Positions 1 to 5,462 of a stretch of 6,360 nucleotides of DNA are shown here, in pieces. The position numbers and the translations under genes were made by a program. The first letter of the stretch is position 1. Each line of letters starts with the position of its first letter. The notes beneath the pieces were generated by a model. It was not told where the DNA came from, ran no database searches, and saw only the letters and a list, made by a program, of their open reading frames with translations. Origin of the DNA: Candidatus Zixiibacteriota bacterium (lineage in GTDB: Bacteria > Zixibacteria > MSB-5A5 > CAIYYT01); contig JAGLUH010000163.1 in the NCBI GenBank assembly GCA_023134875.1, positions 1-6,360 of the forward strand, in the 5' to 3' direction.

Positions 1-277
1 ACTCCAAATCCGCGTCCTGAACGATAACAATATCACCGGTCACATGGGCAAATCCAGTGCGCAGAGCATAGCCTTTACCCATATTCTCTTCGTGCAGCAC
101 CAGCTTATGATCGGTATTGTTGCTCAAGAGGATCTCCCTGGTGCCGTCAGTGGATTTGTCATCGACGATGATTACCTCCCTTTCAACATCGCCGAGGTCA
201 ACCTGTTCGACCCGCTCGACAAGCTTCAGTATGGTGTCCCGCTCGTTGTAGCAGGGAATGACTATTGATAGCTTCAT
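1..277 (-). CDS. Family 2 glycosyltransferase, N-terminal part (runs off left edge)
   Basis: The first 92 residues of a GT-A fold, family 2 glycosyltransferase of the dolichol/polyprenyl-phosphate sugar transferase kind; the C-terminal remainder lies outside the window. The protein begins [12 protein letters not shown], the standard first beta strand. It then has the nucleotide-binding [11 protein letters not shown] at residues 36-46, the [12 protein letters not shown] helix region at 65-76 and the metal-binding acidic motif QDAD at 87-90. Family knowledge: such enzymes transfer a sugar from a nucleotide-sugar, often to polyprenyl phosphate at the inner face of the membrane. Donor and acceptor cannot be read from this fragment, and whether a C-terminal membrane anchor exists is unknown. 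It starts 50 bp after the methyltransferase stop on the same strand, so the two are probably cotranscribed. The ribosome binding site is weak, but the start is fixed by the motif position. Confidence 0.9.
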   Translation of the reverse strand, partial: MKLSIVIPCYNERDTILKLVERVEQVDLGDVEREVIIVDDKSTDGTREILLSNNTDHKLVLHEENMGKGYALRTGFAHVTGDIVIVQDADLE

Positions 278-327
278 CTTGACCCAATCAACCCGCCGCC
301 GCGGGCTGATACTCGCTCGCTGTCAAC

Positions 328-1071
328 CTATCCGGACCGACTATTTTTACGCAGCACCGTTATCAGTGAAAGCCCCACGCTCTGTCGCAATATGTATTTC
401 TCAATCACTTTCAGCAACGGCACAAACTTGTTGAATAGACCCATGGCCTGCTCGTTTATCAGTTCCTTTTTCAAGATATTACCGTTGACATACCACCCCA
501 GAATGGATAGGAAATTGAAGTAGAACATCCTTTCGATCCGAAAACCGGTCTGTGCAATCTTCTTTCGCATCAGCCTGCGGTTGTAACGGCGGTAGTGATC
601 GATTGCTTTGTCGATAGCATTGTACAAAAACATATGCGCCGGCACCAATACCACGTAAGTCCCAGCCGGTTGCAACAATTCATAGATATTGTTGAATGCG
701 GCGACGTCATCGGCGATATGCTCCATGACATTAAGAGCAAACGCTGAGTGTATCGGCACCCGGATAGCGGCAAAATCGGCCCGCCGCGGCGGGTTGGCCA
801 GATCGAGCCTGACTGCCCGAACATTATTCCGAGCAGCATACTGCGCGCCAAGGGTCTCAACATAGCCTTCATCTATATCGGAAAGGACTACCTGGCTGTC
901 CGGAAAATCGGCAATTACCCGCTGGGAATAGCTGCCGACACCGCTGCCGATTTCCAGGATATTACCGTGCAAAAAGGGCCTGATTTGCGAATACATCCAG
1001 TTGCAGAAATTATCGGAACGGGCAATCGTCTGCAGGTTCTGATTGCCTTTTGTCGAATACTTAACATCCAT
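328..1071 (-). CDS. Class I SAM-dependent methyltransferase
   Basis: A 247-residue protein with a Rossmann-type methyltransferase core. Motif I, ILEIGSGVG, is at residues 38-46. The acidic end of strand 2 is in LSDID at 64-68, and the post-II/IV region ALNVMEHI is at 112-119. A strand VVLVPA (140-145) is followed by a basic stretch, DHYRRYNRR, at 158-166. This arrangement matches methyltransferases common in polysaccharide and lipid-glycan clusters, but the substrate cannot be inferred. The start at 1071 is chosen because the family opens a few residues before a 'N...NFCNWMY' segment and GGAAAG lies 11 nt upstream. An in-frame ATG at 1137 would add 22 residues but has no Shine-Dalgarno sequence. 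The gene is first in a leftward unit with the glycosyltransferase, driven by the promoter at 1161-1194. Confidence 0.88.
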   Translation of the reverse strand: MDVKYSTKGNQNLQTIARSDNFCNWMYSQIRPFLHGNILEIGSGVGSYSQRVIADFPDSQVVLSDIDEGYVETLGAQYAARNNVRAVRLDLANPPRRADFAAIRVPIHSAFALNVMEHIADDVAAFNNIYELLQPAGTYVVLVPAHMFLYNAIDKAIDHYRRYNRRLMRKKIAQTGFRIERMFYFNFLSILGWYVNGNILKKELINEQAMGLFNKFVPLLKVIEKYILRQSVGLSLITVLRKNSRSG

Positions 1072-1160
1072 TCTCGAAACCGCTTTCCGGGCGAAGCGCC
1101 AGCCATGACAACAGTACCTACTGGGCACGATGGGCATGGCGACACACGATTTACGCCAAC

Positions 1161-1194
1161 ATTATATAGTACTTGCAGGGATGATTTTTGTCAA
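1161..1194 (-). promoter_or_regulatory. Sigma70-type promoter for the methyltransferase/glycosyltransferase unit
   Basis: On the minus strand a perfect -35 hexamer TTGACA (1194-1189) is followed after 17 bp by TACTAT (1171-1166). A perfect TATAAT overlaps just downstream (1166-1161), though at a poor 22-bp spacing. Transcription would start near 1159, or near 1154 if the second hexamer is used. The leader to the chosen methyltransferase start would be about 85 nt. A 17-22 nt leader would result if the upstream ATG at 1137 were used instead. Motifs are seen directly; activity is inferred. Confidence 0.65.
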
Positions 1195-1280
1195 GGGGAT
1201 ATGGCGGTTGATACTCTAAATGAACAATTTCCATGCTGGATCGTACATAATATCGGCGACTTGATATGGTCACTATAACC

Positions 1281-1287
1281 GGAGGTG
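1281..1287 (+). promoter_or_regulatory. Strong ribosome binding site deciding the zinc-ribbon start
   Basis: GGAGGTG precedes two adjacent in-frame ATG codons at 1289 and 1292. Spacing from the GGAGG core is only 3 nt to the first and 6 nt to the second, so the second ATG is preferred. Confidence 0.7.
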
Positions 1288-1291
1288 TATG

Positions 1292-1474
1292 ATGATTACT
1301 TTCACAAAAAATAATGAAGTGCTGCCAATCTGTCCGCACTGTAAAAAAGAACTTACCCAAGTCTGGTTTCGAGAACTCAAGCGTGATTTGGGAAAGCGTT
1401 GCCTCTACTACTGCCCGGCGTGCCGTTGTTGTCTTGGTATTTCGCACCGCAAAGGCCTGACGATGGGTTGGTGA
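1292..1474 (+). CDS. Small zinc-ribbon protein of unknown function
   Basis: A 60-residue (61 from the ATG at 1289) soluble, basic protein with two CxxC knuckles: CPHC at residues 14-17 and CPAC at 41-44, 23 residues apart. This is the spacing of a four-cysteine zinc ribbon. An extra Cys pair (46-47) follows directly, and the tail is LGISHRKGLTMGW. There is no membrane segment or signal peptide. The strong Shine-Dalgarno sequence makes it very likely a real gene despite its size. I recognise the general type (small conserved zinc-ribbon proteins ending in a 'SHRKG' tail) but know no established function. It could bind nucleic acid or be a redox/metal-sensing partner; neither is shown. It lies 63 bp upstream of the first signal peptidase on the same strand. 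No convincing promoter precedes it, only a CATAAT at 1246-1251 without a good -35. Confidence 0.8.
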   Translation: MITFTKNNEVLPICPHCKKELTQVWFRELKRDLGKRCLYYCPACRCCLGISHRKGLTMGW

Positions 1475-1537
1475 GCTGTGATTACTACATATAAGAATCC
1501 GGTTGCGTGATCGCCTCAATCCGGTAGAATATACGGT

Positions 1538-2281
1538 ATGGGAAGAAGAAACACGAATTCGCAGCCGGACAAACGCAACAACCAACATTCCGTTAATCCA
1601 CTGTCAACTTTGCTGGCTGGTCTGAAGCTCTTTCTTGTTGCCATTGTCCTTGCCTTGCTGATTAAGGTGATGCTGCTGGAAGCTTACCGCATCCCTTCCG
1701 GTTCGATGCAGAATACGCTGCTGGTAGGTGATTTCCTGCTCGCTGACAAGTTCGTCTATGGACCGGTCATTCCCCTAGTCAATATCCAGCTGCCCTCAGT
1801 CCGGGAACCGCAGATCGGCGACGTTGTGGTGTTCAAGTGCCCGAATGATCTCGACAAAAGCTTTATCAAGCGCATAGTTGCAACCGGTGGGCAGTCGGTT
1901 CGTATAGTGGATAAGGATGTGTTTGTGGATGACCACAAACTGGAGGAGTCGGAGTACGTTGTCTACAGCGATTCTGTTGTTATACCGGCAAGCGTCATGC
2001 AACCGCGCAACAACTGTGGTCCTGTCAGAGTGCCGCCGGGATGTTATTTTGTGATGGGCGACAACCGCGACAACTCATCTGATTCGCGCCACTGGGGCTG
2101 TGTTGAGCGCAAATTGATATTGGGTAAGGCTGTTATGATTCACTGGTCCTGGCAGCCCGACCCGCGAGCGCCGCAGGCCCGAATCACCAGGCCCCTTTCC
2201 ATTCTGCGTACAATTGCCTATAATATCAGCCACTTGCCGGAGCGGGTGCGCTGGAAGCGACTGTTTAAGACCATTGAATAG
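1538..2281 (+). CDS. lepB: Signal peptidase I (first of two tandem copies)
   Basis: A 247-residue type I signal peptidase (S26 family, Ser/Lys dyad) that cleaves signal peptides from exported proteins at the outer face of the inner membrane. A polar N-terminus of about 24 residues precedes one transmembrane segment (about 26-46). Then come box B, IPSGSM, with nucleophile Ser56, box D, FIKRIVATGG, with general-base Lys111, and box E, GDNRDNSSDSR, at 174-184. The catalytic set is complete. The C-terminal tail contains ERVRWKRL (235-242), matched in the second copy. Its periplasmic domain has four cysteines (101, 160, 170, 188), of which only one (170) has an obvious counterpart in the neighbour. 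The ATG at 1538 has a poor ribosome binding site. No other ATG, GTG or TTG lies between it and the upstream in-frame stop at 1508, and the membrane anchor requires a start about here. A TATAAG at 1490-1495 is a possible -10. Confidence 0.95.
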   Translation: MGRRNTNSQPDKRNNQHSVNPLSTLLAGLKLFLVAIVLALLIKVMLLEAYRIPSGSMQNTLLVGDFLLADKFVYGPVIPLVNIQLPSVREPQIGDVVVFKCPNDLDKSFIKRIVATGGQSVRIVDKDVFVDDHKLEESEYVVYSDSVVIPASVMQPRNNCGPVRVPPGCYFVMGDNRDNSSDSRHWGCVERKLILGKAVMIHWSWQPDPRAPQARITRPLSILRTIAYNISHLPERVRWKRLFKTIE

Positions 2282-2296
2282 AGGCCGGAGAAACCG

Positions 2297-2956
2297 ATGA
2301 ACACAATCAAAACACTGCTTTACGCCCTGATCATGGCCCTGCTGATCAAGTATTCCGTTATTGAAGCCTACAACGTTCCTACCGGATCAATGGAGGACAC
2401 TATCCTGATCGGCGATTTTCTGCTGGCCAATAAATTCATCTATGGCATCCGCCTGCCACTGATCGGAGTAACTCTTCCCGGTATCCGCGATCCTAGGCCG
2501 GGAGATGTGGTCGTGTTCAAATGGCCGGGAGACCGGTCGACCAATTATGTCAAGCGCTGTATCGCCGTCGGCGGGCAGACGGTTGTGATCCGCGAGAAGA
2601 AGGTCTTCGTTGATGGTGTCGAGTTTAAGGAATATCCTAACCTCAAGCACACCGACAGGAATATCCTGAGAAGCCGCGACAACTTCGGGCCGTTCCGGGT
2701 TCCCAGGGATTGTTACTTTATGATGGGAGATAATCGCGATGATTCCTACGACTCCCGTTTCTGGGGACCGGTGGAGAAGGAACTGATTATGGGTAAGGCG
2801 CTGGTTGTTCACTGGTCGTGGGGACCGGCACCCGACAAGGATTATCCCCGCTGGGAATGGACTGATCCCCTCACCTGGCCTGCCAGTCTCTGGTACAACC
2901 TGATTCATTTCCATGAGCGGGTACGCTGGAATCGACTCGGCGCGGCTGTCGGCTGA
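2297..2956 (+). CDS. lepB: Signal peptidase I (second tandem copy)
   Basis: A 219-residue type I signal peptidase, paralogous to the gene just upstream. It has a very short N-terminus and one transmembrane segment (about 4-23). Box B is VPTGSM, with Thr replacing the more usual Ser before the Gly and nucleophile Ser31. Box D is YVKRCIAVGG with Lys86, and box E is GDNRDDSYDSR at 144-154, so it should be active. It shares with copy one the GDFLLA(D/N)KF(V/I)YG stretch, GDVVVFK, the IMGKA/HWSW region and the tail ERVRWxRL, showing tandem duplication rather than two unrelated peptidases. The start is clear: GGAG at 2287-2290 lies 6 nt before the ATG. The 15-bp gap after the first copy implies cotranscription. 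Different substrate preferences of the two copies are plausible but unproven. Confidence 0.95.
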   Translation: MNTIKTLLYALIMALLIKYSVIEAYNVPTGSMEDTILIGDFLLANKFIYGIRLPLIGVTLPGIRDPRPGDVVVFKWPGDRSTNYVKRCIAVGGQTVVIREKKVFVDGVEFKEYPNLKHTDRNILRSRDNFGPFRVPRDCYFMMGDNRDDSYDSRFWGPVEKELIMGKALVVHWSWGPAPDKDYPRWEWTDPLTWPASLWYNLIHFHERVRWNRLGAAVG

Positions 2957-3034
2957 ACTGTATCGCCACCCCCTTTGCTGGAAAAAGAGGTTGCTCCTCG
3001 CCGCCGTTGACCATATCATCCCGTAATACTGAAT

Positions 3035-3038
3035 GGAG
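3035..3038 (+). promoter_or_regulatory. Ribosome binding site fixing the ccmA start at 3046
   Basis: GGAG lies 7 nt before the ATG at 3046. An upstream in-frame TTG at 3007 would add 13 residues of unlike character, lacks a Shine-Dalgarno sequence, and is rejected. Confidence 0.7.
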
Positions 3039-3045
3039 TGTGTCG

Positions 3046-3666
3046 ATGGCTATTCGTCTGTCGGTTGAGAATATTTCCAAGAGTTTCGGCGCCAGGAAGG
3101 TCATTACCGATCTGAGTTTTACTATCGCCGCGCCCGGGGCGTTGGGAATCATTGGACGCAACGGCTCCGGCAAGACCACCCTACTCAAACTGCTGTGCCA
3201 TCTTTACCGGCCGACACGCGGTCGGATTGAAATGATGCGGGATGACAATGAGATCAAGCGCGAGGATTTTTTCTACCATATTAAGATGGTTTCGCCGGAA
3301 CTGGCGCTCTACCAGATGCTGACCGGCCTGGAAAACCTGAGATTCTTCGCGACTGTCAGCGGCGTGGAGTTTTCCAGACCCGTACTGGAGGAGACACTTG
3401 ACCGCGTCGGCCTGACCGGCAGGGGAAATGATCGTGTTGAAACCTATTCCGCCGGAATGAAACAGCGATTGAAATATGCCCTCTCGCTGCTGACCAGCCC
3501 GCCTGTTCTCCTTCTGGATGAACCGACCGCTAACCTTGACGACACGGGCAGGAAGATTGCTTTCGAGATTATGCGACAACAAAGAGAGAAGAGAATCCTG
3601 GTTATCGCCACCAACGAACCGGAAGACTTACAGAACATTGAACAGATCATCAACCTGGATAACTAA
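3046..3666 (+). CDS. ccmA: Heme-exporter-type ABC ATPase CcmA
   Basis: A 206-residue ABC ATP-binding subunit, the usual CcmA length, in the cytoplasm at the membrane. With CcmB it uses ATP hydrolysis to release heme-loaded CcmE from the CcmC complex. Seen: Walker A GRNGSGKT (37-44), signature YSAGM (134-138, in place of LSGGQ), Walker B VLLLDEP (154-160) and D-loop ANLD (162-165). Two key positions are unusual. The H-loop reads VIATNEPED, with Asn190 where ABC ATPases normally have His. The Q-loop region reads MVSPELALY (81-89) with no Gln at the expected place. ABC sequence alone would not identify CcmA. The assignment rests on size, the TALEN-like TGLENL (93-98) and the ccmB-ccmC-ccmE-ccmF genes that follow. 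It begins 89 bp after the second lepB, with no terminator or convincing promoter between, and overlaps ccmB by 29 bp. Confidence 0.88.
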   Translation: MAIRLSVENISKSFGARKVITDLSFTIAAPGALGIIGRNGSGKTTLLKLLCHLYRPTRGRIEMMRDDNEIKREDFFYHIKMVSPELALYQMLTGLENLRFFATVSGVEFSRPVLEETLDRVGLTGRGNDRVETYSAGMKQRLKYALSLLTSPPVLLLDEPTANLDDTGRKIAFEIMRQQREKRILVIATNEPEDLQNIEQIINLDN

Positions 3667-4318
3667 AGCGGCGGCGGTCTTTACCAAGGACCTGCGCTGT
3701 GAGCTGCGTACCCGCTACTCGTTGACGACGCTGGCGATGTTTGCCTTTACTACACTGGTGGTGGTCAGCTTCTCGGTGGGACAGGGGGGACTCTCCCCTC
3801 GGGTGCAGGCCGCTCTCTTCTGGATTATCGTTTTTTTCTCGGCTATGTCTTCGCTGGCCGGCGCCTTTGTCAAGGAGGAGGATACCGGCACGGCACAAAC
3901 CTTGAGATTGTATGCATCAGCACCGGTCGTCTATGCCGGCAAGCTCCTTTTTAACATGCTGCTTCTCTTTCTCCTTTCTCTTTTGGTTACGCCTTTGTAT
4001 ATCATCTTTATGAATATCACCCAGGTGAATTGGGCGATTCTGGCAGCGGTGATCGCCCTGGGGGTGGTCGGTCTTGCGGGCGCGACCACCATCATCGGCG
4101 CAATTGTAGCTCAAGCTGGTGTCAGGGGAGCGTTGCTGGCGGTGCTCTCTTTTCCGGTGCTGCTTCCCCTGCTGGTTCTGGCGATCAACGGCACCACCGC
4201 CGCCTTCGATATGAGTGGCTGGACGAATGCCATTGACAGCATCAGGCTATTGGCTGCTTACGGCGTAATAATGATAACCGCTTCATCGGTTCTTTTTGAG
4301 TTTATCTGGAATGGTTAG
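3638..4318 (+). CDS. ccmB: Heme-exporter-type membrane protein CcmB (TTG start)
   Basis: The membrane partner of CcmA: 226 residues, matching the usual 220-228. About six transmembrane segments are visible (roughly 29-49, 57-75, 101-125, 132-155, 163-183, 202-222). The family-like features are the basic cytoplasmic N-terminus VFTKDLRCELRTR (14-26), FVKEEDTGTAQTLRLY (77-92) and the conserved SFPVLLPLLV (171-180). No ATG is available near the expected start. The TTG at 3638 gives the right length and a normal N-terminus, with GGAAG 12 nt upstream. The only in-frame ATG, at 3518, would overlap ccmA by about 150 bp with non-homologous-looking sequence. A non-standard ATA at 3659 cannot be excluded. 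The 29-bp overlap with ccmA suggests translational coupling and balanced CcmA:CcmB production. The 3' end overlaps ccmC by 8 bp. Confidence 0.88.
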   Translation: MNRSSTWITKAAAVFTKDLRCELRTRYSLTTLAMFAFTTLVVVSFSVGQGGLSPRVQAALFWIIVFFSAMSSLAGAFVKEEDTGTAQTLRLYASAPVVYAGKLLFNMLLLFLLSLLVTPLYIIFMNITQVNWAILAAVIALGVVGLAGATTIIGAIVAQAGVRGALLAVLSFPVLLPLLVLAINGTTAAFDMSGWTNAIDSIRLLAAYGVIMITASSVLFEFIWNG

Positions 4319-4976
4319 GACGCTTCTGCAATTCGGGCTGTTCTTGCTGCTGGCAGCGGTGATCTGTTTCAGCTTCATCACACCGGCGCCGCAACAGCAA
4401 ATCGGCGAGGCTTCCCGTATTTTCTACTACCATATTCCGATGGCCTGGGTTACAGTGCTTGCTTATCTGATCAATCTCATCTATTCGATCCGCTATCTCA
4501 AGACCAGGGCGGTGCTGGATGATTGGCGTGCTCTCTGGTCGGCGGAGATCGGCACCGTTTTCTGTCTGCTGGCGACACTGTCGGGAGCGATCTTCGCGAA
4601 GGTAACCTGGGGTGTTTACTGGAACTGGAGCGAACCGCGAATGCTGTCGATTTTCATGTTGCTCCTGATCTATGGCGCCTACCTCTCCCTGCGGGCGGCG
4701 CTTGCCAACCCGGAGAGGAAAGGCCTGCTCAGCGCTGTCTATGCGATATTCGCCTTCCCCGCGGTGCCTTTCTTTGTCTTTGTCTTCCCGCGCATAACAG
4801 AGTCATTGCATCCTGCCGAGTCGGTTCTCGACAAGAATCTTGAAATGCAAATGAGCGGCCCGGTATTGTGGATATTCTTGCTCTCTCTTTTCTGCTTTAC
4901 AGCGTTGTTTTTCTGGATATTTTCTCTGGGAAACCGGCTGCAACGGCTGCGGCTTGCTGTTAATGGAGGTGCATAG
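4311..4976 (+). CDS. ccmC: Heme-handling membrane protein CcmC
   Basis: A 221-residue polytopic protein of the heme-handling (WWD/CcsA-like) family that presents heme to CcmE in the periplasm. The two expected axial-ligand histidines are present: His41 in IFYYHIPMAW and His167 in ESLHPAES. The tryptophan-rich loop is at 100-110, WGVYWNWSEPR. The family form has Asp after the last Trp (W-D-P/A-R), so here Ser107-Glu108 replace it. About six membrane segments fit (around 8-25, 43-62, 78-98, 112-128, 142-160, 183-206). The ATG at 4311 overlaps the ccmB stop by 8 bp. An in-frame TTG at 4296 would add 5 residues and is less likely. The GGAGGT serving the next gene lies within this gene's last codons. 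Confidence 0.92.
   Translation: MVRTLLQFGLFLLLAAVICFSFITPAPQQQIGEASRIFYYHIPMAWVTVLAYLINLIYSIRYLKTRAVLDDWRALWSAEIGTVFCLLATLSGAIFAKVTWGVYWNWSEPRMLSIFMLLLIYGAYLSLRAALANPERKGLLSAVYAIFAFPAVPFFVFVFPRITESLHPAESVLDKNLEMQMSGPVLWIFLLSLFCFTALFFWIFSLGNRLQRLRLAVNGGA
4965..4970 (+). promoter_or_regulatory. Ribosome binding site for the CcmD-like small ORF
   Basis: GGAGGT lies inside the 3' end of ccmC, 11 nt before the ATG at 4982. The spacing is long but usable. It supports translation of the 36-codon ORF that follows. Confidence 0.55.
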
Positions 4977-4981
4977 AATAC

Positions 4982-5092
4982 ATGAATTCAGTCTATATTG
5001 TCATGCTTGCGAATATCGTGATCTGGCTGGGAATCTTTCTCTTCCTGGTTCGTCTTGACCGGAAGGTCAGTGACCTGGAGAAACGAAGATGA
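4982..5092 (+). CDS. CcmD-like small membrane protein
   Basis: A 36-residue protein beginning MNSVYIVMLANIV, with one transmembrane segment (about 4-23) followed by a charged cytoplasmic tail, RLDRKVSDLEKRR. This layout (N-terminal helix, then a basic/acidic amphipathic tail) matches CcmD and especially the short 'CcmD family' proteins of non-proteobacterial ccm operons. It is half the length of E. coli CcmD (69 residues). Family role: CcmD associates with CcmC-CcmE and helps release of holo-CcmE by CcmAB. Its position between ccmC and ccmE is exactly that of ccmD. It lies 5 bp after the ccmC stop, and its TGA overlaps the ccmE start (ATGA), implying coupled translation. At this length sequence similarity alone is weak; location and topology carry the call. 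Confidence 0.8.
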   Translation: MNSVYIVMLANIVIWLGIFLFLVRLDRKVSDLEKRR

Positions 5093-5457
5093 GACTCAAG
5101 CTGATAGTAGCAGGCGTCATCATCTTGCTGGTAGGCATCTGGGCGGTCGTTTCCTTCACCGGTTCACTGACCAGCTATGTCTCGATCACTGAAGCCAAAA
5201 CGTGCGGCGCTTATGTTCAGGTGATGGGAGAGATTCAACACCAGCAGGTCGTATATGATACTGACCGGCAACTTCTCAGCTTTCCCATCAAGGACAAGCA
5301 GGGTCAGACAATGCAGGTGGACTATACCGGTACGGTACCGGGCAACTTCGCCCAGGCTACTCATGTGGTTTGTCTCGGCAGATACCAGGGTGATGCCTTT
5401 GCCGCCGATCAACTGCTGGTCAAGTGCCCCTCAAAGTACGCCGGCGAGGAGAACTGA
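5089..5457 (+). CDS. ccmE: Periplasmic heme chaperone CcmE, CxxxY type
   Basis: A 122-residue, membrane-anchored periplasmic heme chaperone. It receives heme from CcmC and hands it to CcmF. An N-terminal anchor (about 4-23) is followed by a linker, SLTSYVSITEAK (26-37), typical of the family, and an OB-fold beta domain (about 40-112). This contains VQVMGEIQ (43-50), QMQVDYTGTVPGNF (about 73-87) and VVCLGRYQGDAFAADQLLVKC (93-113). The heme-attachment site is C-P-S-K-Y, with Cys113 and Tyr117, instead of the His of the classical HxxxY. The protein ends five residues after Tyr117, without the flexible tail of about 25 residues of E. coli CcmE. Two more cysteines (39, 95) are present. GGAG at 5077-5080, 8 nt upstream, and the 4-bp ATGA overlap support the start. 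Confidence 0.93.
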   Translation: MRLKLIVAGVIILLVGIWAVVSFTGSLTSYVSITEAKTCGAYVQVMGEIQHQQVVYDTDRQLLSFPIKDKQGQTMQVDYTGTVPGNFAQATHVVCLGRYQGDAFAADQLLVKCPSKYAGEEN

Positions 5458-5462
5458 GCGTT

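Noticed and set aside
44..268. A 74-codon rightward frame at the left edge
   Set aside because: The opposite strand encodes the conserved N-terminus of a family 2 glycosyltransferase across the same bases.
748..1278. A long rightward open frame (176 codons) opposite the methyltransferase
   Set aside because: It is antisense to a gene with clear methyltransferase motifs, has no recognisable domain, and crosses the leftward promoter region.
2980..3000. Possible hairpin terminator (GAGG/CCTC next to an A/T run) between lepB and ccmA
   Set aside because: The stem is only 4 bp, and the T-run would lie on the minus strand, where no gene ends. It is too weak to call.
2387..3019. A 210-codon leftward open frame opposite the second signal peptidase
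   Set aside because: It is a mirror of the real coding strand, whose catalytic boxes are intact. The frame has no ribosome binding site or recognisable motif.
3007..3035. TTGACC followed by TAATAC upstream of ccmA as a promoter
   Set aside because: The spacing between the two is only 11 bp and no good -10 lies 16-18 bp from the TTGACC. Readthrough from lepB is equally likely.
3518..3637. N-terminal extension of CcmB from the ATG at 3518
   Set aside because: It would overlap ccmA's Walker B region by about 150 bp and adds 40 polar residues not expected in CcmB.
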